DNA from: Bin87 sp965262485
GTDB taxonomy: Bacteria > Chloroflexota > Dehalococcoidia > Lucifugimonadales > UBA3495
DNA length: 64,000 nt
Direction: 5' to 3'
Assembly (NCBI GenBank): GCA_965262485.1
Contig: OZ253540.1
Coordinates: forward strand, 2,418,001 to 2,482,000
Numbering within the stretch: the first letter of the stretch is position 1; each line of letters opens with the position of its first letter. Both the position numbers and the translations under genes were made by a program. Under the pieces are notes generated by a model. It was not told where the DNA came from and made no database searches. It worked only from the letters and a program-made list of their open reading frames with translations. Below, in pieces: positions 17,875-26,057 of the stretch.

Positions 17875-18000
17875 CCAAGACAATCGCAAAGTTCTTGGAC
17901 ACCCGCTCATGGTGAGATTGTCGAACCATCGGCGACTGTCCTTCGACAGGCTCAGGACGAGCGGGTAGGGTCAACTCCCGTAACTTTGCAATCGTCCTGG
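17875..18000. repeat. 126-bp MITE-like inverted repeat
   Basis: Terminal arms CCAAGACAATCGCAAAGTT and AACTTTGCAATCGTCCTGG pair over 19 bp with three mismatches. The flanks CCCATGTG and CCCGTGTG look like an 8-bp target duplication with one change. Inside is an inner palindrome with CCCGCTCATGGTGAG and the TTCGACAGGCTCAGGACGAG module, also found near 42958. It could act as a terminator-like hairpin after narK. Confidence 0.65.
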
Positions 18001-18089
18001 CCCGTGTGCGACGCCGGGTGTGAATCGACGGGCAGCTGGCGGAGGTGCTATCATGAGCCCATCCAAAATTGCGCCGGAGGTTGCATCAG

Positions 18090-18467
18090 ATGCAGGTAGT
18101 CAGGATTTACACTGGAGAGGATGGCGAATCGCACATCGAGGACCTTGAACTGCCCTACGAGCAGGTGGGCCACGCCATGCGCACGGGGACCCAGGCTGCC
18201 ACCGGATTGCAGTTCAGCCGCCTCTCGCCCGGGCAACTCGTCGAGTTTCACACCGCACCGCGCCGGCAGTACGTCATCACGTTGCAGGGCCAGGTCGAGA
18301 TTGGTTTGGGCGACGGCGCCAAGCGCATCTTCAACGTCGGCGATATTGAGCTTTGCGAAGACCTTACCGGCCGTGGCCACACCACCCGCAGCGTCGGCAA
18401 CTCTGATCGGGTGAGCGTGCAGATTCCCCTGGTTGACCAGACTCCCGGCGGCGGATTCAGCGTTTAG
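18090..18467 (+). CDS. cupin-domain protein
   Basis: The 125-residue protein is a single small beta-barrel. Motif-like stretches are LSPGQLVEFHTAPRRQYVITLQ and VGDIELCEDLTGRGHTTR; the first has His at the usual metal position and the second ends in the conserved GHTTR His. GGAGG lies 9 nt before ATG 18090. No specific enzyme can be assigned; cupins of this size act as isomerases, dioxygenases or simple binding proteins. The following lipoprotein gene starts within a few bases of its stop. Confidence 0.75.
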   Translation: MQVVRIYTGEDGESHIEDLELPYEQVGHAMRTGTQAATGLQFSRLSPGQLVEFHTAPRRQYVITLQGQVEIGLGDGAKRIFNVGDIELCEDLTGRGHTTRSVGNSDRVSVQIPLVDQTPGGGFSV

Positions 18468-18469
18468 TG

Positions 18470-19396
18470 ATGTTGTTGAGACTGCAAATACCCGCAATGA
18501 TCATGGCGCTGGCGCTGTTGGCTACGGTAGCAGCATCCTGCGGCGGAGATGACACACCACCGGGCATTGAACGAGACCGTCATCTGTACCGGGGCGAAAC
18601 GTACACGCTGGTGGAGTACGTAGACCGGCTCGCACTCTTTGACGGAGACGGCGCCCCGGTAACCGACACCGCCTTGGCCCGCGCCGTGCTCTACTCTTAC
18701 GCCTGGCGGTTGGAACTCAACGACTTTACGGCGGAAACTATCCCCACGCTGCGGAAGGTAAGCCTGATCAACGGAGCCGTCGCAAGAGCCATCCCGCCGT
18801 CCGCAGATCTGGTCGCCGCTCTGGACGAGATTGAACGCCTGGAGGTAAACGTTCCACTGGTGGGCAAAGTATCGGCGCAGGACGTGCTGCTGGAATCCTA
18901 CCCCGACGTTGCCGCCGGCATCGCTCTCATCCGCACCTTTGACGCCGACCTGAATCAACTGGCTCGGAACGCCTCAGCTGTCGCCATCACCGATGCCGTT
19001 GTAATGGACCCAGAGACTGCATCGGAACGGGACGGTGTCGAGCTGTCCACCATGTTCGGCAGCGCTATACCAGCGGCGCGCGAACTGAAAGCCACCACCG
19101 AGTCGGTAATGGATGGCGTCGCAACGGTCGAAGAATCGGTGGATCGTCTGGCGTCGGTCCTGACCGGCGCTTCCGCTACACCTTTCATCGGCGACAGTTT
19201 GGCCGGATACGCGCTGGTGGCCAATGGGTTCGCCGCCGGTCTGCATACCCTGGCCGGCCACCTTGAAGGCTTCTCCGGCGAACTGGACGCGCTGGCCGAT
19301 CAGTATGCGGACGCTATCGCCGCAACGGAGCAGCGCCTGGCCGACGATATGGCCAGGTTGCTGGCGGAACCTTACGATGACAAGTGGCCGCCGTAA
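18470..19396 (+). CDS. putative lipoprotein of unknown function
   Basis: The N-terminus is a type II signal peptide with hydrophobic core MIMALALLATVA and lipobox VAASC, so the mature protein should be lipid-anchored at Cys about 24. The rest (about 285 residues) is soluble and largely helical, with many Ala, Asp and Glu and long amphipathic stretches near the C-terminus. There is no recognised domain. ATG 18470 is used; a GTG at 18467 overlaps the cupin stop. The next gene begins about 55 nt downstream. Confidence 0.65.
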   Translation: MLLRLQIPAMIMALALLATVAASCGGDDTPPGIERDRHLYRGETYTLVEYVDRLALFDGDGAPVTDTALARAVLYSYAWRLELNDFTAETIPTLRKVSLINGAVARAIPPSADLVAALDEIERLEVNVPLVGKVSAQDVLLESYPDVAAGIALIRTFDADLNQLARNASAVAITDAVVMDPETASERDGVELSTMFGSAIPAARELKATTESVMDGVATVEESVDRLASVLTGASATPFIGDSLAGYALVANGFAAGLHTLAGHLEGFSGELDALADQYADAIAATEQRLADDMARLLAEPYDDKWPP

Positions 19397-19451
19397 AACC
19401 GTCGCGACGGAAGAGCCAATCTATGCCGACGCCATCAATCAGGAGGGCATC

Positions 19452-20270
19452 ATGCCGGTAGCACAACTCGCCGACAACCTGGAAATGTACTACGACGACG
19501 ATAATTTCACCGACCCCTGGCGCGACCCGGACACGGTGGAAACCATCGTCCTCCACCACGGCAACTCCAAGAGCGGGCGGTTGTGGTACGCCTGGCCCCC
19601 GCTGTTGACCCGCCAGTATCGGGTGATTCGAGTGGACGCTCGAGGTTTTGGTCGCTCATCGGTGCCCGAGCCGGGCTACAACTGGTCTCTGGAGGGGTTT
19701 GCCACCGACTTGCGCAACCTGCTGGATTACCTGTCTCTGGGCAAAGTGCACCTGATCGGCGAAACCATTGGCGGCACCATCGCCCTGCAATTCGCCTACC
19801 AGTACCCCGAGCGCCTCCACACCGTCACCACCTGCACGTCGCCGTACAACTTCGTCGGCGTGGATACCTACCGGAATTACTATCGGCTGGTGGAACAGGA
19901 GGGCGTCGAAGGCTGGGCCCGCGCCACGGGCGGGCGGCGCGTCAACGCTGACGAAGCGCCCGAGCATCACGAATGGTATATCCAGCAGATGGGCCAAACG
20001 TCCCGCCACGTGGTGCTGGAAACACTCGCTTATCTGGCAACCCAGGACCTTTCCGAGAAACTCGCCAGCATCACAACCCCCGCCCTGGCGATGGTCGGCG
20101 CGCTCAGCGAAGGCGATATCCCCGACCGCGCCCAGGGCCAGGCCGACCGTATGCCCAACTGCACGCTGGCGCGGGTTCCCGGAGCCGGCGGTTATGTTCA
20201 GCACTCGGCGCCGGAAAAGTGCGTCCTGGCCTGGCAGGAGTTCGTCGGAACGGTGCATAAAGCGAGGTAA
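19452..20270 (+). CDS. alpha/beta-fold hydrolase with Thr at the nucleophile position
   Basis: AGGAGG 5 nt before ATG 19452 fixes the start. The fold markers are HHGNSKSGRLWYAWPP (oxyanion strand-loop), VDARGFGRSSVPEPGY, the nucleophile elbow LIGETIGG, and a C-terminal His in GGYVQHSAPE. It resembles 3-oxoadipate enol-lactonase-like hydrolases (272 residues). The elbow is G-E-T-I-G instead of G-x-S-x-G, so the usual Ser is Thr (codon ACC). Thr is rare in this family and may lower or change activity. Confidence 0.8.
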   Translation: MPVAQLADNLEMYYDDDNFTDPWRDPDTVETIVLHHGNSKSGRLWYAWPPLLTRQYRVIRVDARGFGRSSVPEPGYNWSLEGFATDLRNLLDYLSLGKVHLIGETIGGTIALQFAYQYPERLHTVTTCTSPYNFVGVDTYRNYYRLVEQEGVEGWARATGGRRVNADEAPEHHEWYIQQMGQTSRHVVLETLAYLATQDLSEKLASITTPALAMVGALSEGDIPDRAQGQADRMPNCTLARVPGAGGYVQHSAPEKCVLAWQEFVGTVHKAR

Positions 20271-20284
20271 GACGGGCCCTTGCT

Positions 20285-20488
20285 ATGCCCAAGGTAAGGG
20301 ATGCTATCAGATTAGTTGAGCGCGATGGCTGGTTTCGTGTTCGCACCACCGGCAGTCATCGTCAATTCAGGCATCCTGAGAAAAGTGGTACAGTGACGAT
20401 TGCTGGCCATCCGAGCACCGACATCCCGCCCGGCACTTGGCTGAACATACTTCGCCAGGCTGGGGTTGCTAGACGCGAGGCACGATGA
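20285..20488 (+). CDS. hicA: HicA-family mRNA interferase toxin
   Basis: The 67-residue protein has the dsRBD-like HicA fold: MPKVRDAIRLVERDGW, TTGSHRQFRHPEKSG with the catalytic His in GSHRQF, and VTIAGHPSTDIPPGT. HicA cleaves mRNA when freed from HicB. Its last 4 nt overlap the start of hicB (ATGA), the standard toxin-first arrangement. Confidence 0.92.
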   Translation: MPKVRDAIRLVERDGWFRVRTTGSHRQFRHPEKSGTVTIAGHPSTDIPPGTWLNILRQAGVARREAR

Positions 20489-20691
20489 AGTTCGTCGTAG
20501 TAATTGAGAAAGGGTCTACCAGTTATGGCGCATACGTCCCTGATTTGCCGGTCTGCGTGGCTGCGGCGGAGACGAGGGAGGAAGTCGAGCGACTGATTAG
20601 CGAAGCAATCAGGCTCCACATTGACCTGATGCGGGAATCAGGGGAACCGATTCCGGAGCCGAGGTCGGAGTTGCAGACGGTGGAAGTGTAG
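20485..20691 (+). CDS. hicB: HicB-family antitoxin
   Basis: This is the 68-residue partner of the overlapping HicA toxin. The N-terminal half is the degenerate RNase H-like HicB domain (FVVVIEKGSTSYGAYVPDLP, CVAAAETREEVERLI). No DNA-binding C-terminal domain follows, so autoregulation would need another factor or the complex. A CCCTCTCC-type repeat starts shortly after its stop. Confidence 0.92.
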   Translation: MKFVVVIEKGSTSYGAYVPDLPVCVAAAETREEVERLISEAIRLHIDLMRESGEPIPEPRSELQTVEV

Positions 20692-20699
20692 ACGATTCA

Positions 20700-20748
20700 C
20701 CCTCACCCTGGCCCTCCCCCCCGGGGAGAGGGGTTGGGGAGAGGGGCG
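20700..20748. repeat. CCCTC..GGGGAGAGGGG palindromic repeat
   Basis: A dispersed hairpin-forming unit with CCCTCACCCTGG and GGGGAGAGGGGTTGGGGAGA lies between hicB and the convergent SDR gene. Related units occur at 22141, 22433, 27733, 27895, 29843, 31993 and 55461. It could serve as a bidirectional transcription stop. Confidence 0.55.
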
Positions 20749-20753
20749 TCCCG

Positions 20754-21530
20754 CTAAAACAGGGACTTGGACTGCCCGCCGTCCACGTTGATGCAGGCGC
20801 CCGTGATCAGGTTCGCCCGGTCTGAAGCCAGGAATGCGACCGTTTCTCCAATTGGTTCCGGCCAGCCAAACTTCCCCATCGGAAGGTTGCGGTCGATAAA
20901 CTCGTCCACCACTTCCGGCGTGTTGTTCTGCTGAAAACGGTCCCAGGTGCTGCCGGGAAAATCAATGCTGCCCGGCGCCACGCAGTTGACCAGCACGCCG
21001 GTCGGCGCCAGTTGCAGCGCCAGATGCTTGGAGAAGGCAATCATTCCCGCCTTGCCCGTCATGTAGTCCACCGAGCCGCCATGCTCGCGCCCGTAGATGG
21101 ACGCAATGTTGATGACACGGCCCCAGCCCTGGGCCTGCATATGGGGCAGCGCCAGCTTGGTGAGCCGCACCGCCGACAGGAGATTGACCTCCAAACCCTC
21201 CACGAACTGCTCGATGGTGGTCTCCGCAAAGAGGGTCGAACCGCGGCGTCCGCCGACGTTGTTCACCAGGATGTCGGGAGGGCCGAGGGCGGCGGCGGTT
21301 TCTTGCAGAAAGCGTGCCGCGTCATCGGAATTGGTAACGTCCGCCTGGCTGCCGTTCACCTTGATGCCCATGCCTTCCAGTTCGGCAGCCGTCTTCTGCA
21401 CCTGGTCGCCGTCCCGCCCGCAGATGGCAACGGCGCAGCCCTCGCGTCCCAGGGCCAAAGCGCACTGCCGTCCCAAACCGCGACTGCCGCCGGTAATCAT
21501 GGCAACTTTTCCGTTCAGGCTCAAATCCAT
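20754..21530 (-). CDS. SDR family NAD(P)-dependent oxidoreductase
   Basis: A classical short-chain dehydrogenase of 258 residues. The cofactor motif is ITGGSRGLGRQ, the NNVGG structural motif follows, and the catalytic Tyr-Lys pair is in DYMTGKAGM, with INIASIYG providing the upstream Ser region. The C-terminal INVDGGQSKSLF is typical. Substrate is unknown. It is more divergent from the three SDRs at 30590, 32042 and 38741 than they are from each other. Confidence 0.9.
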   Translation of the reverse strand: MDLSLNGKVAMITGGSRGLGRQCALALGREGCAVAICGRDGDQVQKTAAELEGMGIKVNGSQADVTNSDDAARFLQETAAALGPPDILVNNVGGRRGSTLFAETTIEQFVEGLEVNLLSAVRLTKLALPHMQAQGWGRVINIASIYGREHGGSVDYMTGKAGMIAFSKHLALQLAPTGVLVNCVAPGSIDFPGSTWDRFQQNNTPEVVDEFIDRNLPMGKFGWPEPIGETVAFLASDRANLITGACINVDGGQSKSLF

Positions 21531-21632
21531 GGGATTGCCTCCGTTGGTATCGATAGAATGTTGGGATTATAGCGGGTTGGGGACTTGGGTGGGGGAACAG
21601 AGAATTTGACCATGATGACAGGCGTGCCGGTA

Positions 21633-21829
21633 TTATTCGGGGATTTGCTGGTAGGAAAACGCGGGAATCGCCATGCGGTCGCTGGCATGTTCGATAGTTA
21701 TAGCGCAGAGACGGCCATCGGCATCCATCGCCAGGAGGGTGTTTTCGTCCAAGTCGCGCGTCTCGTTCACCTCGGCGGGAAAAGTTCGATGTAGAGGGTA
21801 TCCGTATCCTGAAAGTACTTAATGTTCAT
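21633..21829 (-). pseudogene. DUF2283 family protein, frameshifted
   Basis: From ATG 21829 the reading is MNIKYFQDTDTLYIEL and then runs to a stop. Shifting frame within the TTTT run near 21779 continues as PAEVNETRDLDENTLLAMD, DGRLCAITIEHAS and a stop at 21633. The joined product of about 65 residues matches the DUF2283 pattern (KYD-x-DTLYI then DEDG-x-x-GIEI-AS). A single-base indel is enough to explain the break. Confidence 0.6.
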
Positions 21830-21954
21830 GGCTTGAACCCCCGGTCAAAAAAGGCGTTATGTACGGTCTCTCCGTCCGACAACAGAACAACCCGCAGATA
21901 CCTTTCAATTGTAGAACGGTGTAGCGCACCAATCAAACGGAGAGAGTCCGCCCT

Positions 21955-22134
21955 CAGGGTCTTTCGGTTGTCATTGCGAGGAGCGCAGCCGCTCATGGTG
22001 AGCCTGTCGAACCACGTGGCAATCTCGTTGCGGTTGAGCACGTGCCGGGGAACCATCATTGCTACGGCGACGAGATTGCCACCCCCGTATCAAGTACGGG
22101 GTCGCAATGACATGAGGAAAACCGAAAGGCCCTG
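21955..22134. mobile_element. 180-bp ISAs1-type miniature element
   Basis: The ends CAGGGTCTTTCGGTT and AACCGAAAGGCCCTG are inverted repeats starting with CAGGG, as in the ISAs1 copies at 56902 and 61096. A perfect 10-bp direct repeat AGTCCGCCCT flanks it (21945-21954 and 22135-22144). The interior holds the GTCATTGCGAGG / CGAGATTGCCAC modules and a CCCCGTATCAAGTACGGGG palindrome. A homologous copy is at 45303-45447. Confidence 0.8.
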
Positions 22135-22140
22135 AGTCCG

Positions 22141-22470
22141 CCCTCACCCCCGACCCCTCTCCCGGAGGGCGAGGGGGACTGCCGTTTTACATTGATGAAC
22201 AGGGTGGACAGGATTTTGCGCGGGGTGGCGGTGACGGTAATGGTGGTGGTGGAATGTTGGGGCGCACCGGGGGGCACCGGCACCGGGATTGCCACGTCGC
22301 TACGCTCCTCGCAATGACAGGTGGGGATGGGCGCCTTTCGCAATGACCGGGGTGTTGAGGTTTGTCATTGCGAGCGTAGTGTGGCGATCTCGTTCCCTCC
22401 CCAATCCTGTCCATCCATATCGGATTCGGCTTCCCTCTCCCACCGGGAGAGGGGCCGGGAGTGAGAGGTG
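22141..22470. repeat. composite dispersed repeat block
   Basis: A non-coding mosaic contains CCCTCTCCC hairpins at both ends (22141-22180, 22433-22466), a segment with GGTGGACAGGATTTTG, two CATTGCGAG modules (22300-22320, 22362-22390) and CCATATCGGATTCGGC. The same units in similar order recur at 27596-27931 and 29843-29998. No gene is visible in the roughly 950 nt between the SDR and Uma2 genes except the DUF2283 remnant. Confidence 0.6.
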
Positions 22471-22477
22471 TACCGGG

Positions 22478-23212
22478 TCAGGTGGGGTCAAGCCGCTCAC
22501 GGAGGCGGCGGAGTTCTTCGGCCAGGGCGGCGGCGCGCTCCTCGGCAACGTGGCGTGCAACTTGGGCCACCGCTGCTTGTGCCTCCGCCTCCAATCGCGC
22601 CGCCCGTTCCACGGCCAGCGCTGCCAGCGCCCCTATCAGGTCCGGCAGATATTCCTGAGTAACCGGATTCCAAAATTGCAGCAGCCGGTTTTCCGTATGC
22701 AGTTCCAGCTCCAAGACGGCGCTGTACCCCCGCATCAACCCATCCGACTCACGGTCAACCGGAATCGGCTCGTACAGTCCGTTCACCAGAGCGTCTCCGG
22801 CCAGGGCTCCGTTGCTGGGGTCAAACCGCCAGTATTCCCTCACTTCCAAGGCGGCGTACTGCTCCCGGGTGCTCTCCGACGCCACTTCCAGCACAAAATC
22901 CGGTGGCTGGCCGATTTCGCTAATGGTGTAGCCGTTGCCCTCATCCTCGATGACCTGGGGCGGAATGGGCACGCCGATGGCCACGATGCAGTCGGGATGG
23001 GGCGAGCGGCGGGCCTCGCCGGGGTTCCGGCAGAGATAGCCCTCGCCGGAAACCAGCACGTCCGGGCGAGGGTGGAAGTGGCTGCGGAGAACCTGGTCGG
23101 CGCGGGCGATGTGTGGTCGTTGTTTCATCGCGTCGGGTGGCTTGGGAGGGTCCGGGAGGGACGTCAGCCGGGGATACGCCGGAACGGGTTGCGGCTGGGG
23201 CTTGGTAGTCAT
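22478..23212 (-). CDS. Uma2 family protein (DUF820, PD-(D/E)XK-like)
   Basis: The core has RADVLVSGEGY-like RPDVLVSGEGYLC, PHPDCIVAIGV, PDFVLEVASESTRE and VREYWRFDPSNG, matching the restriction-endonuclease-like Uma2 fold (acidic residues in PDC and the E in LEVAS). A C-terminal Ala/Glu-rich coiled coil (about residues 195-240) follows. It is 244 residues long and related to the gene at 43081. Such genes proliferate in Chloroflexota and Cyanobacteria and have no settled function. Confidence 0.82.
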   Translation of the reverse strand: MTTKPQPQPVPAYPRLTSLPDPPKPPDAMKQRPHIARADQVLRSHFHPRPDVLVSGEGYLCRNPGEARRSPHPDCIVAIGVPIPPQVIEDEGNGYTISEIGQPPDFVLEVASESTREQYAALEVREYWRFDPSNGALAGDALVNGLYEPIPVDRESDGLMRGYSAVLELELHTENRLLQFWNPVTQEYLPDLIGALAALAVERAARLEAEAQAAVAQVARHVAEERAAALAEELRRLRERLDPT

Positions 23213-23326
23213 AGCAGCCTCACGAAAGGACGCGGTCGGGCCGAGTGCAGCGAGTATAGCATTAGCGTACTGCGGAGTACGCCCGTGCTATAATGCCGCC
23301 TAGTTTTGTTTCGGAGAATCCACTAG

Positions 23327-24505
23327 ATGATCAAGCGTTTTTCAGTCCTGTACGTCGGCCAGATTGACCTGGACAATGTGGGCGCCGACGGTACGCCGGC
23401 CGATGAGCGTCGCTATTCCAACGAGCAATTGTCCCAGGCGTACGACCACGCCGTCGAGCTGGCCAAACACATGGATGAACTCGGTTTCTACTGCATGTGG
23501 ATGGCCGAGCATCACTTTCAGCACGAAGGCTACGAGTGCATCCCCAACCTCATCCTGATGGGCGTGCACCTGGCTGGACAGACCAAAAACCTGAAGTTCG
23601 GTTCGGCGTTCAACATCATCCCGATGTGGCACCCCCTGCGCATCGCAGAGGATTTCGCCATGGCCGACATTCTCACCGGCGGCCGGCTGATCTTCGGGGT
23701 GGGCCGCGGTTACCACTCCCGGGAAGTGGAAACCTTCGGCTCGCCGGTCATCGACAATGACGCCAACCGTGAACTCTATCTGGAACAGATGGAGGTCATC
23801 CAGAAGGCCTTTAATGAGGAGAGCTGGAGTCATCACGGCAAGTACTACACCATACCGGCGGAAGTTCCCTATCGCGGTTACGACCTCAAGGAAATCACCA
23901 TGGTCCCACGGCCGCTGAACCGCCCGGTGGAGATCTGGCAACCCATCGCCAGCGGACGCACCTTGAACTACGTCGCTGAACACGGCATCAAGGCGATGGT
24001 GGCGCTTACCGGCGAACGGTACGCCGAGCAGATGATCACTCAGTATCACGACGCCGCGGTTCAGGCCGGCCGGGACATTCCCCTCGGCGGCGACATGGCG
24101 CTGGGGTTTGGCTTCTATATCGCCGGCAGCCGCGAAGAAGCCATCGAGGGGGTTCGCCCCTTCCACGACGAACGCTACAAGTGGTTCGCGCCCTTCGGGT
24201 TCGTGCGCTACACCGACGAGCACGGCCGGCCCTGGGGCACACCGGGCGCGCCGGCCCGTACTCCCCGCATCGAGGATGGAGTCGATCAAAAGGCCTGGTT
24301 CTGCGGCTCCCCGTCTGAGTTCGTCGCATTTCTGCGGGAGATTGAGGACAAATACCCGGGGATGGAAGACATAGTGCTCCAGTGGCCCGAAGGGATGCCG
24401 TGGCACGAGTTCAGGCAGCAGCTGTCGATATTTGCCGCCGACGTTATGCCGTCATTCGCCGGGCGTGAAGCCGCTTACTCGGCAGGGGACGACGGCAATG
24501 ACTAG
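23327..24505 (+). CDS. LLM class flavin-dependent oxidoreductase
   Basis: Luciferase-like monooxygenase of 392 residues with a TIM-barrel core: FYCMWMAEHHFQ carries the conserved EHH, then GSAFNIIPMWHPLRIAEDFA, GGRLIFGVGRGYHSREVE and the C-terminal FCGSPSEFVAFLREIE. These enzymes use reduced FMN or F420 to oxidise organic substrates. A flavin reductase gene is present at 59333 but is not linked. The start is ATG 23327, with GGAG upstream. Confidence 0.88.
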   Translation: MIKRFSVLYVGQIDLDNVGADGTPADERRYSNEQLSQAYDHAVELAKHMDELGFYCMWMAEHHFQHEGYECIPNLILMGVHLAGQTKNLKFGSAFNIIPMWHPLRIAEDFAMADILTGGRLIFGVGRGYHSREVETFGSPVIDNDANRELYLEQMEVIQKAFNEESWSHHGKYYTIPAEVPYRGYDLKEITMVPRPLNRPVEIWQPIASGRTLNYVAEHGIKAMVALTGERYAEQMITQYHDAAVQAGRDIPLGGDMALGFGFYIAGSREEAIEGVRPFHDERYKWFAPFGFVRYTDEHGRPWGTPGAPARTPRIEDGVDQKAWFCGSPSEFVAFLREIEDKYPGMEDIVLQWPEGMPWHEFRQQLSIFAADVMPSFAGREAAYSAGDDGND

Positions 24506-24568
24506 GCCGTTGCGCTACATCGTAAGTACCCGGCCTCAACTCCTCTCCTTGTGGGGGAGAGGCTTTTA

Positions 24569-24717
24569 GAGTCTGTTGACAATTATCAAACCAGCCCGTC
24601 ACTCCTGCGAAAGCAGGAGTCCAGAGAGGGTATGATGAAAGAATCAGAACCGTGATTAACGACATCGGCCACTGGATTCCCGCTTTCGCGGGAATGACGG
24701 TATTTGTCAACACACCC
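24569..24717. repeat. TA-flanked MITE with GTCATTCCCGC modules (149 bp)
   Basis: The ends are GAGTCTGTTGACA at 24569 and TGTCAACACACCC ending at 24717, each bordered by TA. The interior carries CCTGCGAAAGCAGG and ATTCCCGCTTTCGCGGGAAT hairpins. The right end runs into the 5' region of the pentapeptide-TIR gene. Confidence 0.8.
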
Positions 24718-24754
24718 TAGCAGGGCCGCGGTTCAACGCGTTTGGAGTAGCGTA

Positions 24755-26008
24755 TTGGCAAACCCGGAGCATGTCGCTGTCGCCAAAAGGCGCACTTATG
24801 CCATCGCCCGCTGGAGAGCCCGGTTCTTCCAGTCCCGCGAACGGCTTGACCTGTCCGGCGCCTATCTCAGCGGAGTCAAAATGCCCGGCGTTGACCTGGC
24901 CTACGACGACCTGACCGAGATCGACCTCACCTCCGCTGACCTGCACAATGGTAACTTCACCGGCGCTGCCCTCCGCGACGCGCACCTGTCGCGCTGCAAC
25001 TTGAGCCGCTCCACCTTCACCGATTCCCGAGCCGTGGGCGCCTTCTTCACCCGTTCTGATCTGCGGGGATGCAACCTCGACAATGCTGACCTCCGTGGCG
25101 CCGATCTCTCCAACTGCGACGCCGCCTTCGCCACCCTGGTCGGCGCTAACCTCGCCGGCGCCAATCTCACCGAGATTGACCTGACCATGGCCGACCTGAC
25201 CAACGCCAACCTGAGCGGCGCTCGCCTGAATTCAGCCTGCCTCGATGTCGCCAACCTCTCCGGGTGCGACCTGCGGCGCACCTCTCTGGTACGCACCCGC
25301 CTGGACCGCACGCTGCTGCAGGATTGCATCGTCGATATGACACTGTTCGGCGACTGCGACTTGAGCACGGTGTTAGCGATCAAGTCAATCCGGCACCAAG
25401 GCCCCAGCATCGTGGGAGCGGATACCCTGGCCCGCTCCGGGGATTGCCTGGCCGAAGAATTTCTCCGGTCGGCCGGTGTTCCCGCCAACTTCATCGCCGG
25501 GCAAAATTCTTTGCACAAAACTACCGTCTCCCATCGCCGTATCCTGCTCATTGGGTCGGTAACGGATTGCACCATCCTCGCCTGGCTTGAGACTGAATTA
25601 CGCGCGCGGGGACTGCAATGCTGGAGCCTACTGGCCGATGATGAAGAAACCATTTATAACGCCCAGGTGTTTCCGCCCATGAGCAGGTTCCGCAACTTCG
25701 ACCGCGTTGCGCTCCTGTGCTCCAGAGAGGCGCTGGAAAGCCCGGCCTGCTGGCGCTTGTACACCGACATCATGCAACGGCAAACGGCGTCCACCGCCCG
25801 CCGGGTGTACTTGGCCTCGCTCAGGATGGACGACTGCCTCTACGATGACGATGACGGACTGCGCGGGTTCTTGCGTTGCAGTCCCACCACCATCCTGCGA
25901 CCCCGCAAAGACCGGCGCGGCGGTTACCGGCGTGATGTTCCCGGCGTGATGGACGTGCTCAACGCTGACCCACCGCCACTGGTGGATACCGACCCGGAAC
26001 CGGACTGA
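24755..26008 (+). CDS. pentapeptide-repeat protein with C-terminal TIR-like domain
   Basis: Residues about 30-220 are some 30 pentapeptide repeats of the A(D/N)LxG type (LSGAYLSGVKM, ADLRGADLSNC, ANLAGANLTEID), forming a right-handed quadrilateral helix. A linker then leads to a TIR-like domain (about 270-380): RILLIGSVTDCTILAWLETE, RGLQCWSLLADDEE, DRVALLCSREALESPACW. The start chosen is TTG 24755 with GGAG 8 nt upstream; an earlier TTG at 24704 lies inside the MITE. The conserved TIR catalytic Glu is not obvious. Pentapeptide-TIR fusions suggest a signalling or abortive-defence role, by inference. Confidence 0.7.
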   Translation: MANPEHVAVAKRRTYAIARWRARFFQSRERLDLSGAYLSGVKMPGVDLAYDDLTEIDLTSADLHNGNFTGAALRDAHLSRCNLSRSTFTDSRAVGAFFTRSDLRGCNLDNADLRGADLSNCDAAFATLVGANLAGANLTEIDLTMADLTNANLSGARLNSACLDVANLSGCDLRRTSLVRTRLDRTLLQDCIVDMTLFGDCDLSTVLAIKSIRHQGPSIVGADTLARSGDCLAEEFLRSAGVPANFIAGQNSLHKTTVSHRRILLIGSVTDCTILAWLETELRARGLQCWSLLADDEETIYNAQVFPPMSRFRNFDRVALLCSREALESPACWRLYTDIMQRQTASTARRVYLASLRMDDCLYDDDDGLRGFLRCSPTTILRPRKDRRGGYRRDVPGVMDVLNADPPPLVDTDPEPD

Positions 26009-26057
26009 ACTCCGGAACCCAGGTCGGGTCAGCACGCTGATTTCAGTCGCGCTGATT

